NCBI GenBank assembly: GCA_039707655.1
Contig: CM077666.1
Span: 239,040,166 to 239,104,165, forward strand
Direction of reading: 5' to 3'
Length of the DNA: 64,000 bases
Source: Elymus sibiricus
Lineage: Eukaryota > Streptophyta > Magnoliopsida > Poales > Poaceae
A program made the position numbers and the translations under genes. Numbering within the stretch: the stretch's first letter is position 1; every line of letters begins with the position of its first letter. Positions 36,990 through 49,638 of this stretch are shown piece after piece. The notes beneath the pieces are model-generated. The model was not told the origin of the DNA, did not search any database, and saw only the letters and a program-made list of their open reading frames with translations.

Positions 36990-38621
36990 TGGTCTCTATT
37001 GCTTTGGTTTAATCACCATTGGAGGAAGATTGTTGTGTCTACTTTGGGGAGTCTTAGATGTAGAGTACTTATTCTCAATGGGGAGTATTATCACTTTTGG
37101 AAAGATGAAATGCTTGATATCTTTGATGAATTTAACTTGAGCAATTATATTCATAGTCCATATGTGCCTCCTATTGATCCCTTGCATCCCAATCATGAGG
37201 AAGAAGTGGGCATGCTTTGTAATCTTAGAACCGTCAACCTTATCATTAGAGGATTACCTAAAATTGTGCTTGGTTGTATGCAAAACTTCGAGTACACCTA
37301 TACCTTGTGGAATGACTTGGAAAAGCGATATCCCGATTACTCTCTAAGGAATCTTGATGAGATTCTTCATAAGAATATTGCTTTTCACAAGATGAAGCCT
37401 AGTGATCCTAACTTTAATGATTGCTTATTTGAGCTTCATGATCTCATGTGTGCTAAAGGCGATGTTAGAACTGTTAGCAATATCATCATAGAAGCTATTC
37501 GAATTTATAATCCTAAACATTGTCACAATCATGAAACTAACGAATTCATTGCCCTAGGTGAGGATGACAATGTTGAGCATGGCTATTATGATGATGATGA
37601 TGAGTTCGACATCGAATTTGAAAAGACTATGAGGAATCTTAGTCTTATGGCTAATCTTCGAGATTACATATCCGGAAGAAAAAAGTGGATTCTTGATAGT
37701 GGATGCACCGAACACATGACCGGAGATAGAGACATGTTTCGTGAGCTTGAAAGCAATGATGGTCCATGCAAGTATGTGACTTTTGGAGACAACTCCAAGG
37801 GTAAGGTACTTGGCCTCGGTAAGGTTGCCATATCCAATGATAGCTCCATTAAAAATGTCATGCTTGTTGAATCACTTGGTTACAATCTTCTTTCCGTATG
37901 TAGACTTGTCGACTTTGGTTTCAATGTTCTATTTACCGAAGTAGATTGCCAAGTGTTTCGTCGAGACAATCATAACATGGTCTTTACCGGCATTCATAGA
38001 GGTGATCTATATATTGTTGATTTCACCAAAAGAGCCCAACCTCGTACATGTCTTATTGCAAAATCTTCTAAAGGTTGGTTATGGCATAGAAGGCTAGGAC
38101 ATGTCGGTATGCAAAATCTTGATAAGCTTGTCAAAGGAAATCATATTCGTGGTGTGAAAGATGTTATCTTTGACAAAGATAGACTTTGTAGTGCTTGTCA
38201 AGCAGGAAAACAAGTTGGAGGAAGTCATCTTGTAAAGAACATCATGACCATGAGAAAACCACTTGAGCTACTTCACATGGATCTTTTTGGTCCCAATGCA
38301 TACAAGAGTCTTGGTGGTAACTCCTTCGGTTTGGTCATAGTTGATGATTTTTCAAGATTTACGTGGGTGTTCTTTCTCGATGACAAATTGCAGGTACAAA
38401 AGATTTTCAGGATGTTCGCTAGAAAGGCCCAAAATCAATTTGAGGTGAAAATTAAGAAAGTTTGGAGCGACAAAGGAATAGAGTTCAAGAACACGAATGT
38501 GGACACCTTTCTTGATGAAGAGGGTATCTCACATGAGTTCTCGGCTACGCACACTCCTCAACAAAATGGATTTGTTGAGAGGAAGAACCAGACTCTTATC
38601 GAGATGGCAAAACGATGCTAG
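36990..38621 (+). pseudogene. Copia gag remnant, protease and integrase
   Basis: One open frame covers three parts. A gag-like region (about residues 35-210) has GEYYHFWKDEM; its start and CCHC zinc knuckle are missing, so gag is reduced. A protease-like site WILDSGCTEHMTG lies near residue 240. The GAG-pre-integrase HHCC finger (LWHRRLGHVG...CSACQAGK, about 373-420) is followed by the integrase core with the first Asp in HMDLFGPN, the second in WSDKGIEF and the Glu in PQQNGFVERKN (about 535). Polyprotein processing would release protease and integrase. The frame reaches TAG at 38619 because of a frameshift near 38605; pol continues in another frame. No in-frame Met exists at the expected gag start. 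Confidence 0.9.
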
Positions 38622-39097
38622 ATGAGTACAAGATGCCAAAACATTTTTGGGCGGAAGTAGTTCAGACGGCTTGCCATACTACAAATCGGCTTTACCTTCG
38701 CAAGCTTCTTGGTAAAACAACATACGAGCTACTCACCGGTAACAAACCCCAAGTTGGATACTTTCGAGTATTTGTCTCAAAGTGTTACATTCTAGATAAG
38801 CATCGTCGTTCAAAATTTGCTCCTAAATCTCATGAAGGTTTCCTACTCGATTACGGATCGAACTCTCACACTTACCGTGTCTAAAACAACTTCACTCGAA
38901 AAGTTGAAGAGACGGTAGATGTGAAGTTTGATGAGACTAACGGCTCACAAGTCGAGCAATTGCCAATTGATGTAGGAGACAAAGATCCTTTGGAAGCAAT
39001 TCAAGACTTGTCTATTGGCAAGATTCGTCCCGTGGAGGTGAACGAGAGCACTTCATCTATTCAAGTGGAAGCCTCAAATTCACATCAAGGTGGTTGA
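38615..39097 (+). pseudogene. Copia integrase C-terminal and linker region, broken
   Basis: Continuation in a second frame: KMPKHFWAEVV...TTNRLYLR and TTYELLTGNKP are the conserved copia integrase C-terminal region. TAA at 38882-38884 and TGA at 39095-39097 interrupt it in frame. An acidic, low-complexity linker follows. Confidence 0.88.
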
Positions 39098-40297
39098 CAT
39101 GGAGGCATCCACAAGTGGTACATGTCAAGACGAAGGGGACGAGGAAGTTCAACAAGAAGATCCACCTCAACCTCCTTCTCCACCACCTCAAGAGAACAAC
39201 AACGCCAACACCAATGAAGATGATGATGATGATGATGAGGAAGCTCCTCCACAACCCAAGCAAAAGCTACCTCGAGTTAGAGAAAGAATCAACAAGAGTC
39301 ATCCCGTCGAACAAATTCTTGGCGACATCAAATCCGGGAGAATCACTCGCTCAAAAACTGGTTTAGCTAACTTTTGTGAACATTACTCATTCATCTCTAG
39401 TATTGAACCTATGAAGGTAGATGAAGCCCTCGAAGACCTGGATTGGGTGAATGCTATGCATGAAGAGCTACACAACTTCGAGAGGAACCAAGTGTGGACA
39501 TTGGTTGAGAAACCCAAAGATGATCAAAACATCATCGGAACCAAATGGGTATTTCGGAACAAGCAAGATGAGGATGGACAAGTTATACACAACAAGGCTC
39601 GCTTAGTGGCTCAAGGCTACACTAAAGTTGAAGGTATGGACTACGGTGAGACCTATGCCCCCGTTGCTAGACTTGAGTCCATTCGCATACTTCTTGCTTA
39701 TGCCAATCACCATGATATCACCCTTTATCAAATGGATATTAAAAGTTCTTTCTTGAATGGTGAAATTGAGGAGGAAGTCTATTTTAAACAACCTCCCAGC
39801 TTTGTTAATCCCAAGTAACCAAACCATGTCTATAAATTTCATAAAGCTCTTTATGGTCTCAAACTAGCCCCTAGAGATTGGTACAAATGCTTAACGAAGT
39901 TTCTTCTTGAGAAGGTTTTGCAATTGGGAAAATTAATTCAACCTTATTCACTAAGAGAGTTAATGGTGAACTATTTGTATGCCAAATATATGTTGATGAT
40001 ATCATATTTGGATCTACTGACCCTCTTTTTAGTGAAAAGTTTGGAAGGTTGATGTCGGAAAAATATGAGATGTCTATGATGTGTGAACTCAAATTATTCC
40101 TTGGTTTGCAAATCAAGCAAACTAGGGAGGATACCTTTGTTTCTCAAACAAAGTATACCAAGGACTTATTCAAGAAGCTAAACATGCAAGAGAGTAAATG
40201 TATGAAAACTCCCATGCCTACTAGTGGACATCTTGACTTGACAAAGGATGGCAAACCAGTTGACCAAAAGGTTTACCGATCTATGATTGGTTCATGA
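39090..40297 (+). pseudogene. Copia reverse transcriptase, broken
   Basis: From 39090 the frame holds an acidic, proline-rich linker (PPQPPSPPPQ, then a DDDDDDEE run) and RT motifs: WVNAMHEEL, IIGTKWVFR, KARLVAQGY, YAPVARLESIR, QMDIKSSFLNGE. TAA at 39816-39818 stops it. ALYGLK follows in the same frame, then a frameshift near 39920. The catalytic YVDD is at 39989-40000 in the third frame, running on through FLGLQI to 40297. RT would copy element RNA into cDNA in virus-like particles. This copy cannot make an intact enzyme. Confidence 0.92.
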
Positions 40298-40944
40298 TTG
40301 GTTCATTGTTATATCTATGTGCCTCCCGTCCCGACATTATGCTAAGTGTGTGCATGTGTGCGCGATACCAAGCGGCACCAAAAGAATGTCATCTTAAGGC
40401 CGTGAAAAGAATTGTGAGATATTTTTTACATACACCAAACTTTGGCATTTGGTATCCCAAAGGATCAACTTTTAATCTTGTTGGCTACTCTAATTCGGAT
40501 TATGCCGGAGACAAGATTAATAGAAAGTCCACTTCGGGTACGTGTCAATTTCTTGGGAAATCTCTTGTGTCTTGGTCCACCAAACAAAACTCGGTATCTC
40601 TATCTATCGCTGAAGCGGAATACATTGCTGCCGGATCATGTTGTGCTCAATTACTATGGATGACACAAACTCTCAAAGATTATGGGATACATGTGAGACA
40701 TGTTCCATTGCTATGTGATAATGAGAGTGCTATTAAGATTGCACAGAATCAAGTGCAACATTCTCGAACTAAGCATATCGAGGTTCGTCACCATTTCATT
40801 CGAGATCATGTTGCTAAAGGTGACATTAACCTTAAGCATGTTCGCACCAACAAGCAATTGGCAGATATCTTCACTAAACCTCTTGATGAGAAGATATTTT
40901 GTCGATTAAGGAGTGAGTTGAATGTCATTGATGCTTCAACGTGA
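40294..40944 (+). pseudogene. Copia RNase H and pol C-terminus
   Basis: SLLYLCASRPDI, GYSNSDYAGD, RKSTSGTCQFL, SIAEAEYIAA, LLCDNESAI and HSRTKHIEVRHHF are the conserved copia RNase H motifs, with the acidic residues in SDYAGD, AEAEY and CDN retained. It is out of frame with RT because of an 11-bp tandem duplication (ATGATTGGTTC at 40283 and 40294). The stop is at 40942-40944. Confidence 0.92.
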
Positions 40945-42904
40945 ACTAGAAACCCACTTGGATGCATGCAAGGGTATGAAATTTCATGACCAATCCTTGA
41001 TATATCTCTTATGATGACCATATTACATCTTGGATACATTGCTCCCTTGTATTGAATCTAACCACTTTTGTAGGTACATGGGTAACCACCATTCCAATAT
41101 TGCTCCCAACTCATATCTTGAGCAATCATGCACAAACCAAGTACCTACATTTTGATTGTTGTGTTCAAGGCACAAGAAAACACCAAAATATCCTTTGACA
41201 ATATATGACAATATCTCTTCACTCTATGTCTATGGATATCCTTGTTGTTCCTTGCGAGACTAACCTATGTAGGAATATGAACTCCAAAAGGAAATAGGAT
41301 TGCTCTCAATTCCATCATATGAGCATCCACAATAAGTTCAACTACATGAAGACGTCAACAATAAAACCTAATGTAAGTGATCACACTTTAGAGAAGCTTT
41401 ACTGAAAGTCATGAGCTAAAGCAACTCCACAAAATGTGAATACATTGAAATTCCTAAATGAAAAATGGCAACCCCATTTTGAGATTAACGATGAGTATGA
41501 CCTATGATCAAGTGTTCTCACTTGACTCCTAAGTCAATATACTCTAACATAGGTGACCTAGTCACCGACCCTTCCTAGATTAAGTTCTCTAGTGTTTCCT
41601 TGTCTTGCAATTTCTCTTTGACTTAAGTTGTTCTGCCCCCTTTCAAAAAAACTTCATCTAGAGGTTCTTTTCTTGTCTTAGCTAGTTTCTTTCTTCTAGT
41701 TAATTCCTTGCAAATCTCATTTGAATTCGTTGCAAATCCCTCTGAGATCTTATTGCCAAGTGGGCTGAGTTTGACAAATCTTTCTTTCTGTCTTGAACTC
41801 GGTCCCTCCGATCCAAAATGCACCGGTGTCACCGAGCTACAGCTAACACTACTTACATGTTCTTTGGTCCTACCGATGAGAACTGTCTCGGACACACCGA
41901 TGTGATCAATATATGATGCTATGTTCCTTAGGCTCACCGATTGATCCTACTCGGAGTCACCGATTTCGCTACATAATGAACCTTTTGTCAAAATTCCTTC
42001 AGAATTCTTTCCAGCTCCACTCAATGATTCTTTCCCCTCGAATGCATTCAATATCATAACAGCTAGATGTGACATTCCAGGACCAACCTATTTGACCAAT
42101 GACCTTGAAACTAAACCTTCATGGAAACTGATGTCAAAGGGGGAGAGAGAGTTGTGTGTATCAAAGCTTTTCTAATCTATTTTCTGTCAAAGGAAGATAG
42201 AGACAATGCACCTTATAAGAGGAGAGAGTCCTATATGCTTCTAAGTGGGGAGAAACATATGTTTGATCTGTTTGAGCTTTAAGCTCTTTTGCTCTGATTT
42301 TGTCTCACCCTACCTACTCCCAATATCTATCATCTCAGATTCAGGGGGAGAGGAAGATCAAAAGTTTAGGGGAGAAAAATTCTTGGAATTCTATTGCAAA
42401 TATTTATTTGACCTCTTGGAGACATGTTTGCACTTAAGGAAGTATTCACTTAGTGATACTATCTCCTATACCTGTCATCCCAATCTTGGTACTCTTGTTG
42501 TTCTTACATTTCGTCTTGAAGAAATTCTCTTGTGTTATCTAATATTGTTTTGTCAAGTTTGTTTCTTCAGGTAAAATGCTCAAGCACCTCAAGGTAAGTA
42601 TATGCATCTCACTCATGTACTTGATGATCTCTTGCTTCTTGCACATATTGTTTGCAACAGAAATTCATGAACATGAACATATTTCATTCTCATTTTTTTC
42701 TGCTCTGATGCATTAAGCCAAGATACATGTAACACATTAAGTTTCCTATCCTATTGTGCACATGCATTCCAAAAGCAATTATCCTTTCAAAATACTGCAC
42801 ACTTGTAGGGGGAGCTTATGCATGTTACATGTCTCTCAAAGCTTTCATACATTCTATAATATATTCTTATTTGAAGCTTTGATGTTTGTTGTCATCAATT
42901 ACCA
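40945..42904 (+). other. Copia 3' non-coding region with multiple PPT-like tracts
   Basis: Nearly 2 kb without a supported gene. GGGGGAG or GGGGAG tracts occur near 42138, 42247, 42344, 42371 and 42807, besides the true PPT. A second cluster of CGGT/ACCG dyads lies at about 41806-41970 (e.g. CCGGTGTCACCGA). Such a long 3' region with repeated polypurine tracts is a described Sirevirus feature. No env-like ORF was seen. Confidence 0.7.
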
Positions 42905-42917
42905 AAAAGGGGGAGAT
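42905..42917 (+). other. Copia polypurine tract
   Basis: AAAAAGGGGGAGAT immediately before the 3' LTR start at 42918; primes plus-strand synthesis. Confidence 0.85.
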
Positions 42918-43044
42918 TGAAAGCACATTTGCTCGCTTGGTCATTTTGGTAATTCAAGTCAACATACATGTTGTTGGACTAACATTTTCATCTAGTATAT
43001 TTCAAGAAAGTTCAATGTTGGCATGGCTAGGACATTTGATTGTG
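42918..43044 (+). repeat. Copia 3' LTR, first fragment
   Basis: Matches 35455-35581 with about seven differences by eye. It breaks at TTGATTGTG, where the middle element was inserted; TTGTG at 43040-43044 is that element's left target duplication. Confidence 0.93.
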
Positions 43045-44556
43045 TGATACGTCTCCAACGTATCTATAATGGATGTTTTTATATGAAATTATATATCATT
43101 TTTTGGGACTAACCTATTAACCTAGTGCCCAGTGCCAGTTGCTGTTTTCTGTTGTTTTTGGTTTTTCAGGAAATCAGTACCAAACGAAGTCCAAATGCCA
43201 TGAAACTGTTTGGAGATTTTTTCTGGACAAAAGAGACCCTGGAGACTTGGAGAGGAGGCTAGAAGGTTCACAAACCTCCACAAGGCAACAGGGCGCGGCC
43301 CTAGGGGAGCACGCCCTGATGCCTTGTGGGGCCCTCGTGGCTCCGTTTGACCTAATTCCACTTCTATAAATTCTCAAATATTCGGAAACCAACAGAGAGC
43401 CACCCCGAATAACTTTTACGCCACCGCAAACCTCTGCTCTTCCGCGATCTCATCTAGAGGCCTTTTCCGGTACTCTGCCGGAGGGGGAATCGATCACGGA
43501 GGGCTTCTACATCAACCTTGCTGCCCTTCCGATGATGTGTGAGTAGTTTACCATAGACCTACGGGTCCATAGCTAGTATCTAGATGGCTTCTTCTCTCTC
43601 TTTGATCTTCAATACCATGTTCTCCTCGATGTTCTTGGAGTTCTATCCGATGTAATCTTCTTTTGTGGTGTGTTTGTTGGGATCCAATGAATTATGGGTT
43701 TATGATCAGATTATTCATGAGAAATATTTGAGTCTTCTCTAAACTCTTTTATGCATGATTGTTATAGCTTTGTATTTCTCTCCGATCTATCGATTTGGTT
43801 TGGCCAACTAGGTTGGTTTATCTTGCAATGGGAGAGGTGCTTTGTGATGGGTTCAATCTTGCGGTGCTCAATCCCAGTGACAGAAAGGGACATGACACGT
43901 ATTTGTATTATTTCCATTAAGGATAAAAAGATGGGGTTTAATCATATTGCTTGAGTTTACTTTGTCTACATCATGTCATCTTGCTTAAGGCGTTACTCTG
44001 TTTCATACTTAATACCCTAGATGCATGCTGGATAGCGGTCGATGGGTGGAGTAATAGTAGTAGATGCAGGCAGGAGTCGGTCTACTTGTCTTGGACGTGA
44101 TGCCTATATACATGATCATTGCCATGAATCCGTCATAATTATTTGCTTTTCTATCAATTGCCCAACAGTAATTTGTTTACCCACCGTATGTTCTGCGCTC
44201 GAGAGAGAAGCCTCTAGTGAAAACTATGGCCCCCGCGTCTACTTTTAATATAAAAAGAAAAACTAAAAATACCTTGCTGCAATTTATTTACTTTTATTTT
44301 ATTTAGTATTTTACTTTATCTATCTATCACTATCAGAATTAATCCTTGCAAATAACCGCTGAGAGGATTGACAACCCTCTTATTTGTGTTGGGTGCAAGT
44401 GTTTGCTTTTGTGTGTGTAGGTGCTGCTAAAGGATTTTCACTGGTTCTCCTACTGGATTGATAACCTCGGTTCTTAACTGAGGGAAATACTTATCTCTAC
44501 TATACTGCATCATCCCCTCCTCTTCGAGAAAATCCCAACGCTGTCTACAAGTAGCA
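43045..44556 (+). repeat. 5' LTR of the middle gypsy-type element
   Basis: 1,512 bp. Compared with the 3' LTR it lacks about 36 bp just after TATCTATAAT and has a longer segment near 43290-43345. Otherwise the two are close. Confidence 0.92.
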
Positions 44557-44567
44557 GGAAGAATTTC

Positions 44568-44585
44568 TGGCACCGTTGTCGGGGA
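44568..44585 (+). other. Primer binding site (Asp-tRNA-like)
   Basis: TGGCACCGTTGTCGGGGA lies 11 bases after the LTR. It is close to the TGGCGCCGTTGCCGGGGA complement of plant Asp tRNA found in the inner element. Confidence 0.8.
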
Positions 44586-44762
44586 GACATCATCAAAATT
44601 ATCAAGTACCTTCGCACAAACTATCATCCACTTGCATTGATTTTATTTGCCATTTTATTTGCATTTGCCTCTCGTTTTCATCTCCCCCACTTCTAATTTT
44701 TTTTTACAAAAACACAAAAATATTTTCATTTGATTGTTTGCTAGTTTGCTTGCTTTGTCACG

Positions 44763-46850
44763 ATGTCTCAAGAAAACACAAAATTGTGTGACTTTTCCAA
44801 TACTAATACTAATGAATTTATTAGTAATCCTATTGCTCCTCCCGCCACTAGTGCGGAGTCGTGTGACATTAATGCTGCTTTGCTTAATCTTGTTATGAAA
44901 GAACAATTTTCTGGTAGTCCTAATGAAGATGTTGCATCCCATCTAAATACTTTCGTTGAACTTTGTGATATGCAAAAGAAAAATATATGTGGATAATGAT
45001 ATTGTCAAATCGAAATTATTTCCGTTCTCACTACGAGACCGTGCTAAAACTTGGTTTTCATCCTTGCCTAGAAATAGTATTGATTCTTGGGATAAGTGTA
45101 AGGATGCTTTTATTGCCAATCATTTTTTCCTCCCGCTAAGATTATTTATTTAAGAAATCAAATTATGAATTTTAAGCAACTTGAACATGAGCATGTTGCA
45201 CAATCTTGGGAGAGAATGAAATTAATGATAAGAAATTGCCCAACACATGGTTTAAGCTTATGGATGATCATACAAATTTTTTATGCGGGACTAAACTTTG
45301 TTTCTAGAAATTTGCTAGACTCTGCCGCAGGTGGTACTTTTATGGAAATTACATTGGGAGAAGCTACAAAACTTCTTGATAATATTATGACAAATTTTTC
45401 TCAATGGCACACTGAAAGAACTCCAACTGGTAAGAAGCTAAATTTTGTTGAGGAAATTAATACTTTGAGTGATAAGATGGATAATCTTATGAAATTGGTT
45501 GCTAGTAAAAATGCTCATATTGATCCTAATGATGTGCCATTGTCTACTTTGATTGAGCAAAATAATGATGCTATTGATGTGAATTTTGTCTCTAGAAATA
45601 ATTTCAACAACAATGCTTATAGGGGTAATTTCAATCCTAGACCGTTTCCTGGAAATTCCTCTAATAATTATGGTAATTCCTATGGCAATCCATATAATAA
45701 TAATAGGATACCCTCTGATCTTGAAAGTAATATTAAAGAATTTATTAATTCGCAAAAGAATTTCAATGCTATGATAGAAGAAAAATTGAATAGAGTTGAT
45801 GAAATGTCTAGGAACATGGATAGAATTGCTCATGATGTGGAAAATCTTAAAATTTAAATTTTGCCACCCAAGCATGATATAAATGAGTCTATTAAAGCTA
45901 TTTATGTCTCCATTAATGAAAGTAAAGAAATGACCGCTAGGTTGAGAGCTAAGCGAGAATTCTTAGAAAAAGCTATTCCACCCGATTTCTATCGTAGTAA
46001 TGATGAAGATATTAAAATGATTGGTGTCTCGCCTATTGAATCTCTATTTAGTAATATAAAACTTGATGAAAAAGGGACTGAAGATGAGTCAACTTTAGCT
46101 ATAATGCGTCCCAATCATTTGGAGGGTGATAATCTTAATGATAAAAATGAAAAAAGTGGGTTTGGAGATGTCAAAACTTTAAATAGTAATGCACCCACTA
46201 CTTTGGATTACAAGGACTTTAATTATGATAATTGTACTTTAGTTGAGTGTATTTCCTTGTTGCAATCCATGATTAATTCACCTAATGCATATGAACAAAA
46301 TAAAGCTTTCACTAAACATATTGTAGAAGCTATGATGAAAGCTCATGAAGAAAAACTTGAGTTGGAAGTTTCAATTCCTAGAAAATTACAAGATGAATGG
46401 GAACCTACTATTAAAGTCAAAATTAAAGATTATGTATGTAATGCTCTATGTGATCTTGGTGCTAGCATTTCCACTATACCAAAATCTTTGTGTGATGTGC
46501 TAGGTCTCACCGATATGGATCCTTGTTCCCTTAATTTGCATCTTGCGGATTCCACTATTAAAAAACCATTGGGTAGAATAAATGATGTGCTTATTCTTGC
46601 TAATAGAAATTATGTGCCTGTGGATTTTATTGTTCTTGATATTGAATGCAATCCTTCTTGTCCTATAATACTTGGTAGGCCTTTCCTACGAACCATAGGT
46701 GCTATTATTGATACGAAAGAAGGTAATATAAGATTTCAATTTCCATTAAAGAAAGGGACGGAACACTTCCCTAGAAAGAGAATTAAGCCACCTTATGAAT
46801 CTATTATGAGGGCCACCTATGGAATTAATTTGAAGGATGAGAACACTTGA
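44763..46850 (+). pseudogene. Gag-protease polyprotein of the middle element, broken by two frameshifts and a stop
   Basis: The gag starts at ATG 44763 (MSQENTKLCDF). It has the Retrotrans_gag signature across three frames: FVELCDMQKKN; then LFPFSLRDRAKTWFSSLP (44998-45153); then NFKQLEHEHVAQSWERMK and the LNFVSRNLLDSAAGG region (45165-45857), followed by an Asn-rich linker. An in-frame TAA at 45855-45857 separates the downstream part (45858-46850). That part holds a linker with KSGFGDVKTL and a retropepsin-like protease: active site DLGASIS at about 46452 and the LGRPFLRTIGAIID flap/C-terminal motif. Gag would form the particle and protease would cleave it. No CCHC knuckle was seen. Confidence 0.9.
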
Positions 46851-46895
46851 AACTACGCATTATGCCTAGCTAGGGGCATAAAACAATAGCGCTTG

Positions 46896-46911
46896 TTGGG
46901 AGGCAACCCAA
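46896..46911 (+). other. Conserved hairpin after the gag-protease stop
   Basis: TTGGG (46896-46900), loop AGGCAA, CCCAA (46907-46911), 46 nt past the stop codon. TGCCTAGCTA at 46863 and GCGCTTG just before it also recur in the inner element (53998-54013), where the loop differs but the stem is kept. Confidence 0.6.
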
Positions 46912-48394
46912 TGAATAAAATAAATTTTTGTCTTACCTTCTGTTTTTGTGTGTTTAAAGAATTATTGCCTCTGTTATGATTGTGTTTTTATCTTTTAATT
47001 AGTGTTTGTGCCAAGTAATGCCTTTGTGATGATTTGGATGATGGTATAATTGATGCTGTTTGGAAGAAAGTTTTGCATCCAGTATTTGATTTTTGATTCT
47101 GTACTGGAGCGTCAGAAAAATCTGAAATTTTTGCACAGTATTCGTATATGAGTTCTTTACGTTGTCCTAATTTTTTAGAATTTTTGGAGTTACAAAAGTA
47201 TAGCTTTTAAATAGATCTTTACAGACTGTTCTGTTTTAGACAGATTCTATTTTTGTTGCATAGTTTGCTTATTTGGATGAATCTATGGATCGTATCGGGG
47301 GGTATGAGTCATGGAGAAGTTGGAGTACAGTAGCATTATGCCAATATTAAATATGAATCAATTTACAACAGTACCTAAAGTTTAAGATTTGCTTGTTATA
47401 CTAACGGATCTCACGAGGTTTCTGTTGAGTTTTGTGTGCTGAAGTTTTCAAGTTTTGGGTGAGACTACGATGGATAAAGGAATAAGGAGCGGCAAGAGCC
47501 TAAGCTTGGGGATGCCCAAGACACCCCAAGGTAATATTCAAGGAAGACTCAAGTGTCTAAGCTTGGGGATGCCCCGGATGGCATCCCCTCTTTCGTCTAC
47601 AATCTATCGGTAACTCACTTGGAGCTATATTTTTATTCATGACATGATATGTGTTTTACTTGGAGCGTCTTGTGATATAGTTTGTTTGCTTTTGTTTTCT
47701 TTTTAGTTTGTCACAATCATCTTTGCTGAACACACCTTTTTGAGAGGGACACACATTATTTGTGATTTGTTAGAATACTCTATGTGCTTCACTTATATCT
47801 TTTGAGCTAGGCAGTTGCTCTAGTGCTTCACTTATATCTTTTAGAGCACGGCGGTGGTTATGTTTTAAAGAAATAGTTGCACTCTCATGCTTCACTTATA
47901 TCTTTTTGAGAGTCTAATGAATAGCAATGGTAATATGCACGGGTTATGAATTTGGTCCTAATATGATAGGTATTCAAGAGTGATATAATAAAAAAATCAT
48001 GTAGATCACTGAATATGATAAGTTTGATTTCTTGCAATAGTTTTGTGATATTAAGATGGTAATATGTGGGAGGTGCTAGTAGATAATTGTGGTTTAGTAA
48101 GAATATTAGTGTTAAGGTTTGTGATTCCCGAAGCATGCACATATGATCTGTCGTTATGCTAAGAAGTTGGAGCATGATTTATTATTGATTGTCTACCTTA
48201 TGAGTGGCGGTCGGGGACGAGCGATTGTATTTTCCTACCAATCTATCCCCCTAGGGGCATGCGTAGTAGTACTTTGCTTCGAGGGCTAATAAACTTTCAC
48301 AATAAGTATGTGAGCTCTTTATGACTAATGTGAGTCCATGGATTATACGCACTCTCACCTTTCTGCAATTTGCTAGCCTCTTCGGTACCGTGCA

Positions 48395-48727
48395 TTGCCC
48401 TTTCTCACATCGAGAGTCAGTGCAAACTTCGCCGGTGCATCCAAACCCCGTGATATGATACGCTCTATCACACATAAGCCTCCTTATATCTTCCTCAAAA
48501 CAGCCACCATACCTACATATCATGGCATTTCCATAGCCATTCCGAGATATATTGCCATGCAACTTCCACCGTTCCGTTTTTATGACACACATCATCATTG
48601 TCATATTGCTTTGCATGATCATATAGCTGACATAGTATTTGTGGCTCAGCCACCGTTCATCATTTTTTATACATGTTACACTAGTATCATTGCACATCCT
48701 GGTACACCACTAGAGGCATTCATATAG
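48395..48727 (+). pseudogene. Weak 110-codon ORF in the non-coding region
   Basis: It reads from MPFLTSRVSANF and is rich in Ile, His, Tyr and Pro, with no recognised domain. A relic of an extra frame is possible; a chance ORF is equally likely. Confidence 0.15.
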
Positions 48728-48819
48728 AGTCATATTTTTGTTCTAGTTTCGAGTTGTAATTTTCTTTTGAGTTGTAAGTAAATAGAAGTATGATGATCAT
48801 CATTATTAGAGCATTGTCC

Positions 48820-48935
48820 CAGTGAGGAAATAAAAAGAAAAGAAAAAAAGAGAGGCCAAAAAGAGCCCACGAAAAAAGAAAAAAAAGAAAAAAAAAGAAA
48901 AAAATAAATGAGAGAAAAAGAGAGAAGGGGCAGTG
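48820..48935 (+). repeat. Purine-rich low-complexity tract
   Basis: Long runs of A and AG (AAAAAGAAAAAAAAGAAAAA-like), almost pyrimidine-free. Its role is unknown. Confidence 0.9.
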
Positions 48936-49638
48936 TTACTATCCTTTTCCATACTTGTGCTTCAAAGTAGCACCATGTTTTTCATATAGAGAGTCTCCTG
49001 TTTAGTCACTTTCATATACTAGTGGGAATTTTTCATTATAGAACTTGGCTTGTATATTCCGATGATGGGCTTCCTCAAATGCCCGAGGTCTTCATGAGCA
49101 ATCAAGTTGGATGCACACCCACTTAGATTTCATGTTGAGCTTTCATACACTTATAGCTCTTAGTGCATCCGTTGCATGGCAATCCCTACTCCTCGCATTG
49201 ACATCAATTGATGGGCATCTCCATAGCCCATTGATTAGCCGCGTTGCTGTGAGACTATCTTCTTATGTTTGACTTCCTCTTATTAATCTCTACGACCACA
49301 CTCTATTCCACCCATAGTGCAATATCCATGGCTTGCACTCATGCATTGCGTGGGGGCTGAAAAAGCTGAAGCGCGTTAAAAAGTATGAACCAATTGCTCG
49401 CCTTGTCATCGAGGTAGTGCATGATAAATACTTTATGTTAAGAAGATGGAGCATGACAGGATTATATGATTTTGTAGGGATAACTTTCTTTAGCATTTTA
49501 ATTTTGAAAGACATGATTGTTTATTAGTATGCCTGAGTATTGATGTCTTTATGTCAAATTACAGACTATTGCTTTGAATCATTCAGATCTTATTATTCAT
49601 ACCGTAAGAGAGATTACATGATGAAACATGTTAGGTAG

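Larger units (their letters stand above)
46912..49638 (+). other. Long non-coding region of the middle element
   Basis: No RT, RNase H or integrase motif in any frame. It contains two GCTTGGGGATGCCC blocks at 47500-47585, closely matching the inner element in inverted orientation (53336-53425). A purine-rich tract follows at 48820-48935, then a segment at 49330-49510 with a basic open frame (WGLKKLKRVKKYEPIARLV). These look like conserved non-coding blocks of this retroelement group. Confidence 0.6.

Noticed and set aside
39237..39240. Possible programmed frameshift sites in copia pol
   Set aside because: There are several independent disruptions including plain stops and an 11-bp duplication, which fits decay better than recoding.
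45438..45875. 145-codon minus-strand Ile-rich ORF
   Set aside because: It is antisense to the gag region, which has clear family motifs on the plus strand.
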